A stretch of DNA of 64,000 nucleotides from Nocardioides sp. NBC_00368 (GTDB lineage Bacteria; Actinomycetota; Actinomycetes; Propionibacteriales; Nocardioidaceae): assembly GCF_036090055.1 (NCBI RefSeq), contig NZ_CP107970.1, positions 5,849,001 through 5,913,000 of the forward strand, in the 5' to 3' direction. Position numbers and translations under genes: made by a program. Within the stretch, counting starts at the first letter, position 1. Each line of letters opens with the position of its first letter. Shown here piece after piece: positions 10,187 through 19,071 of this stretch. The notes beneath the pieces were generated by a model, which worked only from the letters and a program-made list of their open reading frames with translations, searched no databases and was not told the origin of the DNA.

Positions 10187-11111
10187 GGACGGTCCCCTCG
10201 GCGAGCCAGCGGTCGAGGTTGTCCAGGGTCAGCTGCTCCATGGCGGCACGCGTCTCGACGGTGCCGCTGGCCAGGTGGGGGAGGAGCACCACGTTGTCCA
10301 GGCTCATCAGCTCCGCGGGCACCGTGGGCTCGTCGGCGAAGACATCCAGCCCGGCACCGGCGATGCCGCCCTCGAGCAGCAGCTCGACCAGCGCGTCCTG
10401 GTCCACCACCGAGCCGCGCGCGATGTTGACGAGGTAGCCCTCGGGCCCGAGCGCCTCGAGCACCGAACGGTCGACGAGGTGCTGCGTACCGCTGCCGCCG
10501 GAGGTGGCGAGCACCAGGATGTCGACGTCGGCGGCGAGCTCGGCGGGGGAGGCGGCGTAGGGGTAGGGAGAGCCGGGCACCTCGTGGCGGGAGTGGTAGG
10601 AGACCGGGCAGCCGAACGCCTCGAAACGGGTCGCGATCGCCCGGCCGATCCGGCCCAGGCCGAGGATGCCGACCCGCTTGCCCGAGACCTTTCGAGCCAG
10701 CGGATAGGTGACGACCTGCGGCCAGTCGCCGCGGCGTACGAACCGGTCGGCGGCGCTGAGCCGGCGCAGGGTGTCGATGGCGAGACCGATCGCGGTGTCG
10801 GCCACGCAGTCGGTCAGCACGTCCGGGGTGTTGGCGACCAGCACGCCGCGCGCGGCCGCGGCCTCGACGTCGGTGGTGTCGTAGCCGACCCCGAAGTTGA
10901 TGACGGCGCCGAGCGCGGGCAGCTGCGCCATCAGGTCGGCCGGTACGCCGGTGCGCCCGGTGGTCACCGCGGCACCGATCGAGGGGCCGTGCTCGTCGAG
11001 GAACGCGGCCCGGGTGTCGTCCTCGGGCAGCACCAGGGCGTCGTAGCGGTCGGTGAGCGTGGCGGCCAGCGACGGCTTGAGCGGTCCTACCTGGAGGATG
11101 CGGCGGTTCAC
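10137..11111 (-). CDS. D-isomer-specific 2-hydroxyacid dehydrogenase (GhrB-like)
   Basis: 324 residues from a GTG at 11111 preceded by AGGAG. The Rossmann motif GLGRIG is at 151-156. The catalytic triad of the family is visible: R232 in VNIARGSVV, E261 in DVFADEP and H279 in LLPHLASGT. Members reduce glyoxylate or hydroxypyruvate, or oxidise D-2-hydroxyacids with NAD(P). The gene follows a hydrolase gene on the same strand, but a strong hairpin at the end of the hydrolase separates them. Its 3' end overlaps the convergent CNNM gene by 50 bases. Substrate not predictable. Confidence 0.85.
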   Translation of the reverse strand: MNRRILQVGPLKPSLAATLTDRYDALVLPEDDTRAAFLDEHGPSIGAAVTTGRTGVPADLMAQLPALGAVINFGVGYDTTDVEAAAARGVLVANTPDVLTDCVADTAIGLAIDTLRRLSAADRFVRRGDWPQVVTYPLARKVSGKRVGILGLGRIGRAIATRFEAFGCPVSYHSRHEVPGSPYPYAASPAELAADVDILVLATSGGSGTQHLVDRSVLEALGPEGYLVNIARGSVVDQDALVELLLEGGIAGAGLDVFADEPTVPAELMSLDNVVLLPHLASGTVETRAAMEQLTLDNLDRWLAEGTVLTPVPEVSPRGAARSR

Positions 11112-11176
11112 GGGTTCTCCTGTCGTTCGGATGACCCTCACGAGGCTAGGTAGCGATCGCGACACACGTCCAAGAT

Positions 11177-11204
11177 CGTCACGGCATCGTTCGATGCCGT
11201 GACG
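11177..11204 (-). terminator. Hairpin at the 3' end of the hydrolase gene
   Basis: CGTCACGGCATCG (11177-11189) and CGATGCCGTGACG (11192-11204) form a 13-bp perfect stem with two bases between. It includes the hydrolase stop codon. Likely a terminator or 3' stabiliser between two minus-strand genes. Confidence 0.7.
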
Positions 11205-12120
11205 CATCGGGTTCCGGCTCCGGTCCCGTGCGCAGGCGCTTCTGCCACGCATCGTGGTCCCATGTGGCGGGTGCGGTGCTGCGTATGAACTGCTCCACGG
11301 TCATCACGAAGCGCCCGGGGTCGGACCGGAACGGGAAGTGGCCGGCGCCGTGGAACACGTCGAGGGATGCGTACGGCATCGCCAGCCGCGCCTGCCCGGC
11401 ATGTCGGAAGGGGACGACTCCGTCGCGGTCGCCCCAGACCATCAGCGTGGGGATGTCCTCGACCAGGTAGCTGCGGTCGAGCATCGTGACGACCTGGCCG
11501 TGCCAGTCGACGACCGCGCGCAGCGTCCGGGCGAAGGCCTGGCGGGAGCGGGCGTCGGGCAGTGCGTCGAAGATCCGGGCCAGGTCGGTGGCGTCGACGC
11601 CGAGGTCGTGATCCAGGCGGCGGAGCAGAGCGAGGGAGGCGGAGAACCCGGTCCGTGAGAACGGCAGCCGCAACAGCGTGAGCAGCTCCGGCGCAAGCGG
11701 CAGGCTCGCGAGGCGCAGCCAGGCCGAGACACCCCGCCCGGAGCCGCCGTTGGAGACCAGCACGATCCGCTCGACCAGATGGGGGTACTGGTAGGCGAGC
11801 TGCATCGCGACGCCTCCGCCCAGCGAGTGGCCGACCAGGGTGACCCGCTCCACGTCCAGCACGGCCAGGAGGTCGCGCATGCCGTTGGCGAACCCGCCGA
11901 TCGAGTAGTCGGCGCGCGGCTTGTCGGAGTCACCGTGCCCGAGGAGGTCGGGGGCGATGACGAGGTGGTTCTGGGCGAACAGGGGCAGCACCTCGTCCCA
12001 CGTCCGTGAGCTGTCGCCGATCCCGTGGATGAACAAGATCGCGGAGCCCTCTCCGCCGATGCGGTAGGCCCGCCTGTAGCCGTGGATCACCCGCGACTGC
12101 TCCACGATCGCCCGCGTCAT
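11179..12120 (-). CDS. Alpha/beta-fold hydrolase
   Basis: 313 residues. HGIGDSSRTW (32-41) is the oxyanion-hole region, GHSLGG places the nucleophile at Ser99, WGDRDGVV holds the likely acid, and GAGHFPF holds the histidine. A cap region rich in Leu and Arg lies between about residues 130 and 210. Family range covers esterases, lactonases and C-C hydrolases, and nothing in the neighbourhood fixes the substrate. Upstream lies a 113-base gap with the terminator of the secreted-protein gene. Confidence 0.85.
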   Translation of the reverse strand: MTRAIVEQSRVIHGYRRAYRIGGEGSAILFIHGIGDSSRTWDEVLPLFAQNHLVIAPDLLGHGDSDKPRADYSIGGFANGMRDLLAVLDVERVTLVGHSLGGGVAMQLAYQYPHLVERIVLVSNGGSGRGVSAWLRLASLPLAPELLTLLRLPFSRTGFSASLALLRRLDHDLGVDATDLARIFDALPDARSRQAFARTLRAVVDWHGQVVTMLDRSYLVEDIPTLMVWGDRDGVVPFRHAGQARLAMPYASLDVFHGAGHFPFRSDPGRFVMTVEQFIRSTAPATWDHDAWQKRLRTGPEPEPDASRHRTMP

Positions 12121-12181
12121 GCCTGCACGCTAGCCGCCCTCGGTTTCGAGCATGTTGCGGCCGCGCCGCAACCATGCCGAC

Positions 12182-12211
12182 GGGGACCGCCCGGTGAACC
12201 GGGCGGCCCCC
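12182..12211 (-). terminator. GC-rich hairpin after the secreted-protein gene
   Basis: GGGGACCGCCCGGT (12182-12195) pairs with ACCGGGCGGCCCCC (about 12198-12211) with one mismatch and a two-base loop. It sits about 22 bases beyond the stop of the minus-strand gene. Confidence 0.75.
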
Positions 12212-12233
12212 GCGGCTGGGGTGATGTGAGGGA

Positions 12234-13949
12234 TCAGGGATCGATCACGATGGTGCAGGTGATCGTCCGCGGCGACGGGTCGATCGCGATGCCTTCGTGG
12301 GTGACCGTGTCGTCCCAGCCGCTTGCTGTGCCGGTGTCCGGCGTGGTGCCGGTGTTCTCGCAGGTCAGCGACGTCAGGCTGGTCTCGCCGGAGCCGCCGT
12401 CACGGAAGTTGACCTGGATGTCGGCGAGCGGCGCGTTGGTGAACGTCGCGACCGCCGCACCGGCCGGCTGGTTGTCGGTGCAGTTGGTGCCGGTGACCAC
12501 GGTGACGGTCTGCGCACCGCCGGGGGCGTCGGCGTAGCCGGGCGGCGGCGACGTCTCGGTGACGTCGTAGTCGCCGAGCGCGAGGCCGGAGACGCAGACC
12601 TCGCCGATGTCGGGATCCTCGTCACCGGTGCCGTTGTCGGTCACGCTGGTGCCGTCGTAGGTGAAGACCGCGCCGGCGTTGGCGACCGCTCCGTCCTTGG
12701 TGCTGTTCTTCAGGATCTTCAGCGCTCCGAGCTGGAGCCGGTTGGTGTAGGTGCAGTCGAGTACGTCGGCGTCGCTGTCGATCGCGAAGGTCACGGTCGC
12801 GCCGTCGATGCTCGGCGTGACCCCGGTACTGGCGTCGCAGTTCACACTGACGAAGGCCCAGTTCGTCGGGATCACGTCCTCGACGACCGTGTAGCCGCTG
12901 CCGAAGAGAACGGTCTTGCCGTAGTCCTTGACCCCGTCGTCCCTGAGCGTGAACGTGTTCGCCGAGCTGGGATCGGTGCTGAACGACTTCGTGTAGCCGA
13001 AGTCGGTCGAGTTCGGGTCCTCGTGCGGCTGCGTCTGCTTGCGGATGATGACCTGGCCGCAGTTCTGCAGGTTGATCCCGACCGGTGCCACGAAGTCCTT
13101 CAGCTGTGAGGTGAAGGAGTCCGAGGAGCGGCTCTTCAGCATGGCGCTGCCGAACGAGGCGCACTTGTCGGGCTGGAACATGAGCCGCAGGTCGATCTGC
13201 GCCTCACCGAAGGTCCGTGCCTGCTTCGACCCGGAGGTGATCAGCCCGTCGGAGTCGGCGGCCGGGATGGTCGAGGAGTTGATCGTGCCGGCCGCGCAGG
13301 GAGCACCGCCGCACGTGGCGGAGGGCACGTCCAGGTCGGTCGTGGGACCCCAGGCGGAGCCGGTCCACCGGCGAGCGGTGATGTCGGCCCGGGAGCCACC
13401 TTGGTCGATGGCGTACTCGATGAGCAGGTCACCGGCGGTGCGGACGACGTTGGGGCCGGAGGCGCACTTGGTGCTGGACTGGTTGAACTCGAAGTCCATC
13501 AACGTGGTGCCGCTCGGGTCGCTGACGCGGCTCCAGGCGAGGTTCAGGAATCCGGGGTGTGACCCGGTGCCGGCCTCCCGGTAGACGTGGAAGCTCAGCA
13601 GGTCGCTCTTGTTCGGCGGGATCGAGTCGGTCACCTCGCTCGGACACGAGGTGTCCTCCTTGACGCCGCCGGCGTAGGAGTTGTCTCCGGTGCCGTTGAC
13701 CTTGTCGGTCGCGCGGATCTCGTTGACGCCCGCCCAGTCGGTGGAAGGCGATGGGTCGTCGACCTTGAGGTTGGCGTCGACGTCGATCTCGAAGTTGCTG
13801 CCGGCGAGGCTGGCCTCGGGATGGGAAGCCGAGGCGCCGGAGGAGACCAGTGTCGTGACGACGAGGGCGGTGGCGCACAGCGCCGCCAACTTCTTGAAGA
13901 ACCTCGGCTTACGGGCGCGAGGCATGAGCGGGCTCGGTATCGAGCGCAT
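12234..13949 (-). CDS. Secreted protein with prealbumin-like (SpaA-type) domains
   Basis: 571 residues; ATG at 13949 with AGGGGA upstream. Residues 1-42 form a signal peptide (basic RARKPRFFKK, hydrophobic LAALCATALVVTTL, cleavage after ASA). Residues 50-295 form a beta-rich domain with paired cysteines (C102, C162, C213/C218, C263, C297). From 300, VIIRKQTQPHE opens one prealbumin-like domain and ALKILKNSTKDG (about 409) opens a second with DYDVTETSPPPGY. Such domains are typical of Gram-positive adhesins and pilins. No LPxTG motif or terminal membrane anchor is seen, so the protein is probably released or held non-covalently. Function unknown. Confidence 0.8.
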   Translation of the reverse strand: MRSIPSPLMPRARKPRFFKKLAALCATALVVTTLVSSGASASHPEASLAGSNFEIDVDANLKVDDPSPSTDWAGVNEIRATDKVNGTGDNSYAGGVKEDTSCPSEVTDSIPPNKSDLLSFHVYREAGTGSHPGFLNLAWSRVSDPSGTTLMDFEFNQSSTKCASGPNVVRTAGDLLIEYAIDQGGSRADITARRWTGSAWGPTTDLDVPSATCGGAPCAAGTINSSTIPAADSDGLITSGSKQARTFGEAQIDLRLMFQPDKCASFGSAMLKSRSSDSFTSQLKDFVAPVGINLQNCGQVIIRKQTQPHEDPNSTDFGYTKSFSTDPSSANTFTLRDDGVKDYGKTVLFGSGYTVVEDVIPTNWAFVSVNCDASTGVTPSIDGATVTFAIDSDADVLDCTYTNRLQLGALKILKNSTKDGAVANAGAVFTYDGTSVTDNGTGDEDPDIGEVCVSGLALGDYDVTETSPPPGYADAPGGAQTVTVVTGTNCTDNQPAGAAVATFTNAPLADIQVNFRDGGSGETSLTSLTCENTGTTPDTGTASGWDDTVTHEGIAIDPSPRTITCTIVIDP

Positions 13950-14198
13950 GGCGTGTCCCCTTTCAGAGACCTCGCGGTCGCTGTCTACGTGGGATGGTGG
14001 GCCCGCTTCTCAGATGCGGGCTCCCGTCGGCGCGTGCGGCTGCGGCCTGGACGGATGGTTGCTCCAGAGGTGGGAGGGCGTCGTCTGGGGGCTCGACGCT
14101 CGTTCCTCGTTATCCGATCGTTATCCCGCCTGGGGTACCTGCGCATGCCGAAGATCGGGTAACTGCCGAACGGTCGCGCCGGGGGTGGCCCGATGACA

Positions 14199-14235
14199 TC
14201 GACCGGGCCCTCGCGGTCGGCGAGGGCCCGGTCGA
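14199..14235 (-). terminator. Long hairpin downstream of the MHS transporter; rest of gap 13950-14256
   Basis: TCGACCGGGCCCTCGC (14199-14214) pairs perfectly with GCGAGGGCCCGGTCGA (14220-14235) around a five-base loop: a 16-bp stem and probable terminator of the minus-strand transporter gene. The remaining 300 bases of the gap should hold the promoter of the secreted-protein gene. A direct repeat GGATAACGA occurs twice on the minus strand near 14115-14135. No open frame there looks coding. Confidence 0.75.
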
Positions 14236-14256
14236 TCTCCGCTGAGAACGCCGCGC

Positions 14257-15582
14257 TCAGCGGGTGGCGGGAACGCTCGCCGCGTCCTCGGCGCCCTCCG
14301 ACTCTGCGGCACCACGGCCGAGCAGCGCCCGGGAGCAGACCAGGGAGATCACCGTGGTCACCACACCGAAGGCAACCGGCACCACGATGCTGCCGGAGGT
14401 GTCCAGGAGCCACTGCAGGATCATCGGCGTGGTCCCGCACAGGGCCCCGGAGAGGCCGTACGTCACCGAGATGCCGGTGTAGCGGACCCGGGCCGGGAAG
14501 GCCTGGGCGAGCATGCCGGCCATGACGGCGTAGAACATCACGTCGGGGATCGTGGCCATCACCGCACCGAGCATCGCGAGGGTCCAGTTGCCGGTGCCCA
14601 TCAGCACGAACATGAGCGCGAGAGCGGGGATCTCTAGGGCGAGCAGGACGGTGACCAGGGTGCGCGGGTTCCAGCGGGTGGCGAGGATCGCGCCGAACGG
14701 CTGCACGAAGAACTGCACGACGCTGGCGATCAGGATGATGGTGAGGAAGGAGTCCTTCTCGAAGCCGAGGTGGGTGGTCGCCCAGGCGAGCGCGAAGGTG
14801 TCGCGGGCGTAGACGACCACGAAGACGCACAGGATGCCGAAGACGCCGAGGGTCAGCTCGCGGGAGTTGGTGCGGAACAGCTCGACCACCGGGACGCGTA
14901 CGACCTCGTTGCGCTCGTGGAGCTCCTTCATCGCCGGGGACTCCTCCAGGCTGAGCCTGATCACGAGCCCGACCACGACCAGCGCGGCGGAGGCCAGGAA
15001 CGGCAGCCGCCAGGCCCACTCGAGCAGGGCGTCGTCGGGGAGCAGGCCGGTCACGGCGAGGAAGCTGAGGGTGGCCAGGATCCGGCCGGCGGGGGAGCCC
15101 TGCTGGGCGAAGGCGCCGAAGAGGAAGCCGCGGTCGGCGCGGGTGTGCTCGGTCGCGATCAGCACCGCGCCGCCCCACTCGCCACCGACGGCCAGGCCCT
15201 GCAGCAGCCGGAGGATGATCAGCAGCACCGGTGCGGCGGCGCCGATGGCCGCGTGCGTCGGCAGCAGGCCCACGCCGACGGTGGTGACACCCATCAGCAG
15301 CAGGGTCAGGATCAGCGAGCGCTTGCGGCCGATCCGGTCGCCGAGGTGGCCGAAGACCACCCCGCCGAGCGGCCGGGTGAGGAACCCGACGGCGAAGGTC
15401 GCGAAGGAGAGCAGGGTCGCGACGGCGGGCTCGGCGTTGCTGAAGAACAGCGGCCCGAAGACCAGCGCGGACGCGGTGCCGTAGATGTAGAAGTCGTACC
15501 ACTCGATCGTGGTGCCGACGAAGGCGGCGATGCCCGCCTTGCGGGCCATCCGTTCGTCGGGGACGCGCGTTGACTGGGTCAT
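14257..15582 (-). CDS. MFS transporter, metabolite:H+ symporter (MHS, ProP/ShiA-like) family
   Basis: 441 residues with twelve predicted membrane segments. The start fits GGAGGAG a few bases upstream. The MHS opening is clear: GTTIEWYDFYIYGTASALVFG near 25-45, then GHLGDRIGRKRSLI (loop 2-3 motif) and RLLQGLAVGGEWGGAVLIATEH. Relatives carry proline/betaine, shikimate, citrate or dicarboxylates with protons, so the substrate cannot be called. It is a monocistron between two hairpins. A CRP-type palindrome lies about 50 bases upstream of the start. Confidence 0.88.
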   Translation of the reverse strand: MTQSTRVPDERMARKAGIAAFVGTTIEWYDFYIYGTASALVFGPLFFSNAEPAVATLLSFATFAVGFLTRPLGGVVFGHLGDRIGRKRSLILTLLLMGVTTVGVGLLPTHAAIGAAAPVLLIILRLLQGLAVGGEWGGAVLIATEHTRADRGFLFGAFAQQGSPAGRILATLSFLAVTGLLPDDALLEWAWRLPFLASAALVVVGLVIRLSLEESPAMKELHERNEVVRVPVVELFRTNSRELTLGVFGILCVFVVVYARDTFALAWATTHLGFEKDSFLTIILIASVVQFFVQPFGAILATRWNPRTLVTVLLALEIPALALMFVLMGTGNWTLAMLGAVMATIPDVMFYAVMAGMLAQAFPARVRYTGISVTYGLSGALCGTTPMILQWLLDTSGSIVVPVAFGVVTTVISLVCSRALLGRGAAESEGAEDAASVPATR

Positions 15583-15630
15583 GGGGACTGCTCCTCCGGG
15601 GGTTGTGTGTCGTCACGCACCGGAATGCTG

Positions 15631-15646
15631 TGTGACCGCGTTCACA
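15631..15646. promoter_or_regulatory. CRP/GlxR-type palindrome upstream of the MHS transporter
   Basis: TGTGACCGCGTTCACA is a perfect TGTGA-N6-TCACA palindrome, extended by one further matched G-C pair to six-base arms. This is the classical CRP-family consensus; actinobacterial GlxR sites share it. Located 49 bases upstream of the transporter start, so it could be an operator or an activator site. Confidence 0.6.
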
Positions 15647-15735
15647 CTAAGAACCCGCGCCATTGCACGTCCAACACCAAATATGGATGGCATTGATACC
15701 CGTCCTGCGCTTAATGGTGGACCGGGCATGACGAA

Positions 15736-15767
15736 GCCGCCGACCGGCCGGAGGGCGGGTCGGCGGC
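15736..15767 (-). terminator. Terminator of the ten-gene CoA operon
   Basis: GCCGCCGACC (15736-15745) pairs perfectly with GGTCGGCGGC (15758-15767) over a twelve-base loop, about 13 bases after the maoC stop on the minus strand. Confidence 0.75.
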
Positions 15768-15779
15768 ACTCGGGGGACG

Positions 15780-16232
15780 TCAGGGAAGGACCAGCGTGAT
15801 GCTCTCCGCGACACAGACCGGTCGCTCGGCCCCCTCGGCCTCGACGGTCCAGGAGACGACCACCTGGGTCCCGGCCGAGACCGGGCGGACCTCCTTGATC
15901 CGCGGCGTGGCCCGGATCTTCGAGCCGACCTCGACCGGAGCGGGGAACCGCACCTTCTCGAGGCCGTAGTTGAGCCGGGCGGAGCCGGCCTCGATCGTGT
16001 AGAGCTCGCCTGCGAAGCCGGGCAGCATCGACAGGGTGAGGTAGCCGTGCGCGATGGTGCTGCCGAACGACGACGCCGTGGCGCGCTCGACGTCGACGTG
16101 GATCCACTGGCGGTCGCCGGTGAGCTCCGCGAAGCGGTCCACCCGCTCCTGCGCGATCTGCACCCAGTCGGTGGTGCCGAGATCCTCGCCGACGGCGGCC
16201 TCGATCGCCTCGACGGATTCGAACGTACGCAT
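15780..16232 (-). CDS. MaoC-family (NodN-like) acyl-CoA hydratase
   Basis: 150 residues, last gene of the operon; its ATG shares one base with the thiolase stop (TGATG). A single hot-dog fold with the R-hydratase motif: FAELTGDRQWIHVDVERA gives Asp40 and His45, followed by GSTIAHGYLTLSML. It would hydrate a trans-2-enoyl-CoA, here probably the product of the operon's acyl-CoA dehydrogenase, ahead of the SDR and thiolase steps (inference from context). Confidence 0.85.
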   Translation of the reverse strand: MRTFESVEAIEAAVGEDLGTTDWVQIAQERVDRFAELTGDRQWIHVDVERATASSFGSTIAHGYLTLSMLPGFAGELYTIEAGSARLNYGLEKVRFPAPVEVGSKIRATPRIKEVRPVSAGTQVVVSWTVEAEGAERPVCVAESITLVLP

Positions 16233-17455
16233 CAGACCACCCGCTCGAAGACCGCGGCCATGCCCTGGCCACCGCCGATGCACATTGTCTCGAGGCCGTA
16301 GCGGGCCTCGCGGCGGTGCAGCTCGCGGGCGAGCGTGCCGAGCATGCGTACGCCGGTGGCGCCGACGGGGTGACCCAGCGAGATACCGGACCCGTGGACG
16401 TTGGTGCGCTGGAGGTCCTCGTCGGTGAACTTCCACTCGCGCATCACCGCGAGCGCCTGGGCGGCGAAGGCCTCGTTGAGCTCGATGACGTCCATGTCGG
16501 CCAAGGTCAGGCCGGCCTTCGCCAGGGCTGCCTCGGTGGCGGGGACCGGGCCGATGCCCATCACATCAGGACGTACGCCGGCGGCGGCCCAGGACACCAG
16601 CCGGACCAGCGGCCGCAGGCCGAGCTGCTCGGCGACCTCGGCGGTGGTGACCAGGCACATCGCGGCGGCGTCGTTCTGGCCGCTGGCGTTGCCGGCGGTG
16701 ACGGTCGCCTCGGGGTCGGAGGAGCCGAGGATCGGCCGCAGCTTCGCGAGCGACTCCAGCGTGGTGTCGGCACGAGGGTGCTCGTCGGTGTCGACGACCA
16801 CGTCGCCCTTCCGGGACGGCACCGTGACCGGCACGATCTCCTCGGCGAAGACGCCGCTCTGCTGGGCGGCGACCGCGCGCTGGTGGGAGCCGACGGCGAG
16901 CCGGTCCTGCTCCTCGCGGGGAATGGCGTACTCACGGCGCAGGTTCTCCGCGGTCTCCAGCATGCCGCCGGGGACCGGGTGGAACCGGCCGCCCGGCGTC
17001 TGCCGGCCGCGGGTGAGGCCGTCGTGGATCTGCACGCCGGTGCGGGCGCCACCCCAGCGCATGTCGAGCGAGTAGAAGGCGACGTTGCTCATCGATTCCG
17101 CACCACCGGCCACCACGATCTCGCTGGCGCCGGAGGCCACCTGCATGACCGCGTTGGCGACGGCCTGGAGGCCGGAGCCGCAGCGGCGGTCGACCTGCTG
17201 GCCGCCGACGGTGACCGGGAGCCCGGCATCGAGGCCGACGACGCGACCGATCGCGGGCGCCTCGGCGTTGGGGTAGCAGTGGCCGAGGATGACGTCGTCG
17301 ATCCGCTCCGGGTCGATGCCGGTGCGGGTGAGCAGGCCCTGCAGCGCGGTGACGCCGAGGTCGACCGGGGTCAGGTCCTTGAAGACGCCGCCGTAGCGAC
17401 CGATCGGGGTGCGGACGGGTTCGCAGATGACCACGTCGCGGGAGGGGTGATTCAT
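16232..17455 (-). CDS. Thiolase (acetyl-CoA acyltransferase)
   Basis: 407 residues. Nucleophile Cys92 lies in VDRRCGSGLQAV. NEAFAAQ, GHPVGATG (His362) and CIGGGQGMA (Cys392) complete the catalytic set of degradative and biosynthetic thiolases. It would cleave a 3-oxoacyl-CoA with CoA to acetyl-CoA and a shortened acyl-CoA. Starts with ATGA overlapping the stop of the dehydratase gene and overlaps maoC at its end, so translation is probably coupled through all three genes. Confidence 0.92.
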   Translation of the reverse strand: MNHPSRDVVICEPVRTPIGRYGGVFKDLTPVDLGVTALQGLLTRTGIDPERIDDVILGHCYPNAEAPAIGRVVGLDAGLPVTVGGQQVDRRCGSGLQAVANAVMQVASGASEIVVAGGAESMSNVAFYSLDMRWGGARTGVQIHDGLTRGRQTPGGRFHPVPGGMLETAENLRREYAIPREEQDRLAVGSHQRAVAAQQSGVFAEEIVPVTVPSRKGDVVVDTDEHPRADTTLESLAKLRPILGSSDPEATVTAGNASGQNDAAAMCLVTTAEVAEQLGLRPLVRLVSWAAAGVRPDVMGIGPVPATEAALAKAGLTLADMDVIELNEAFAAQALAVMREWKFTDEDLQRTNVHGSGISLGHPVGATGVRMLGTLARELHRREARYGLETMCIGGGQGMAAVFERVV

Positions 17456-18336
17456 GAAGGGTGCCTTTCAGGGGTGGTGGTCAGCTCGGCCGTGAGGCCG
17501 GCCAGCGCGGTGCCGTCGGGACGCCGCAGCGCGACCTCGGCGATGTCGGGTGTCGGCGCGTCGATCCCGACGTGGGCGGGGTCCCCACAGAACAGGGGAG
17601 CGGTGTTGCGATGCCTCAGCCGGCGTACGGCCCGGTCGGGATGGGCCAGTCGGAGCGCCTCGGCGAGCACGAGGGCCGAGAGCGGGCCGTGCACGACGAG
17701 ACCCGGATAACCCTCGACCCGGGTGGCGTAGGGCCAGTCGTAGTGGATCCGGTGCGGGTTGGCGGTCGCCGCGCTGAACCGCATCAGCAGCGTCGGGTCG
17801 GTGACGAAGCGCCATCCGCCGACCTCGGCGACCAGCGGCGGACCGGCCGGTGGGACCGCCGAGGCGGGCTCCGGGTCGGGGAACGACGTCGGCGTCGGTG
17901 CGGCGTCGCGATAGATCAGGTCCTGGCGCTCCTCCACGAGCAGGTCGTCCCGGTCCGCGTCGAGGAGCCGGGTGCGTACCTCGACGATGGCCAACCGGCC
18001 GCTCCGGCCCGACTTCTCCTCGACCAAGACGACGTCGGACTGGCGGACGACCCGGGCGCCCGCCCGGAGGTCGCCGTGGAAGATCACCTCGCCGCCGGCG
18101 AACATCCGCCGCGGCAGGTCGATCGGAGGCAGGAAGTCGCCGCGCCGCGGGTGGCCGTCGATGCCGATGACCGACGACACCGGCCACCGCGGGAGCGCGA
18201 CCCAGTGCCACAAGGGCGGGAGTACGTCCCCGGCGGCGGGCACCGGGGCGCCGCTGTCGACGAGCGCGCCGAGGGCGGCGACCGGACCCGTCTCGAGAGT
18301 CTCGATCGACGTCATCCGCCGCGGTCGCCAGGTCAC
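17452..18336 (-). CDS. FAS1-like/MaoC dehydratase, itaconyl- or mesaconyl-CoA hydratase-like
   Basis: 294 residues from a GTG that overlaps the SDR stop (GTGA); an ATG seven codons in is also possible. An N-terminal FAS1-like dehydratase half (to about 145) precedes a C-terminal hot-dog half with FSAATANPHRIHYDWPYA and GYPGLVVHGPLSALVLAE, the HTD2-type active-site pattern. Relatives include mesaconyl-C4-CoA hydratase and itaconyl-CoA hydratase. Those enzymes act with a CaiB-type transferase or isomerase and a CitE-type lyase, both of which are encoded upstream in this operon. That makes a citramalyl-CoA-type route plausible but unproven. Confidence 0.75.
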   Translation of the reverse strand: MTWRPRRMTSIETLETGPVAALGALVDSGAPVPAAGDVLPPLWHWVALPRWPVSSVIGIDGHPRRGDFLPPIDLPRRMFAGGEVIFHGDLRAGARVVRQSDVVLVEEKSGRSGRLAIVEVRTRLLDADRDDLLVEERQDLIYRDAAPTPTSFPDPEPASAVPPAGPPLVAEVGGWRFVTDPTLLMRFSAATANPHRIHYDWPYATRVEGYPGLVVHGPLSALVLAEALRLAHPDRAVRRLRHRNTAPLFCGDPAHVGIDAPTPDIAEVALRRPDGTALAGLTAELTTTPERHPS

Positions 18337-19070
18337 ATGTACCTTCCGCCGGTCACCTCGGCGACCGTGCCGGTCATGTAGGAGGAGAGCGGGGAGGCGT
18401 AGAAGAGGGCGACGTTCGCGATCTCGTCCGGCTCGCCGGCGCGGCCCATCGGGATCTCGGCCATCTTCTCGTCCCAGATCCGCTGCGGCATCGCCTCGGT
18501 CATCGCGGAGCGGATCAGCCCAGGCTGGATCGCGTTGACCCGCACCCCGTGGTGGGCCATCTCCTTGGCCGCGGCCTTGGTCAGGCCGACGATGCCGGCC
18601 TTCGCCGCCGAGTAGTTGGTCTGCCCGACCATGCCGACCTTGCCGGAGATCGAGGAGATGTTCACGATCGCGCCGGACTTCTGCTCCCGCATCCGGGCGG
18701 CGGCGAGCCGGGTGCCGTGCCAGCAGCCCTTGAGATGCACCGCGATGACCTGGTCGAACTGGTCCTCGGTCATCTTCCGCATCGTCGCGTCGCGGGTGAT
18801 GCCGGCGTTGTTGACGACGACGTCGAGCGAGCCGTACGTCGCGACCGCGGTCTCCAGCGCACGCTCGACGTCCTCACCGCTGACCACGTCGCAGGCCACA
18901 CCGGTGGCGACGTCGGGGCCCAGCTCCTTGGCCGTGGCCTCGGCGGCGGCGCCGTCGAGATCGGCGATGACCACGCGGGCACCCTCCGCCACGAACCTCT
19001 CCGCCACGGCGCGCCCGATGCCCTGTGCCCCGCCGGTGATCACCGCGGTCTTGTTGTCGAGAAGTGCCAT
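18333..19070 (-). CDS. SDR 3-oxoacyl-ACP/CoA reductase-like dehydrogenase (FabG type)
   Basis: 245 residues. Nucleotide motif TGGAQGIG at 12-19, NNAG at 87-90, and catalytic Ser140, Tyr153 and Lys157 in the classical spacing. In this operon the likely direction is oxidation of a 3-hydroxyacyl-CoA with NAD(P)+, feeding the thiolase. The stop overlaps the next start, and the ATG is one base after the acyl-CoA dehydrogenase stop. Confidence 0.88.
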   Translation of the reverse strand: MALLDNKTAVITGGAQGIGRAVAERFVAEGARVVIADLDGAAAEATAKELGPDVATGVACDVVSGEDVERALETAVATYGSLDVVVNNAGITRDATMRKMTEDQFDQVIAVHLKGCWHGTRLAAARMREQKSGAIVNISSISGKVGMVGQTNYSAAKAGIVGLTKAAAKEMAHHGVRVNAIQPGLIRSAMTEAMPQRIWDEKMAEIPMGRAGEPDEIANVALFYASPLSSYMTGTVAEVTGGRYM

Positions 19071-19071
19071 G

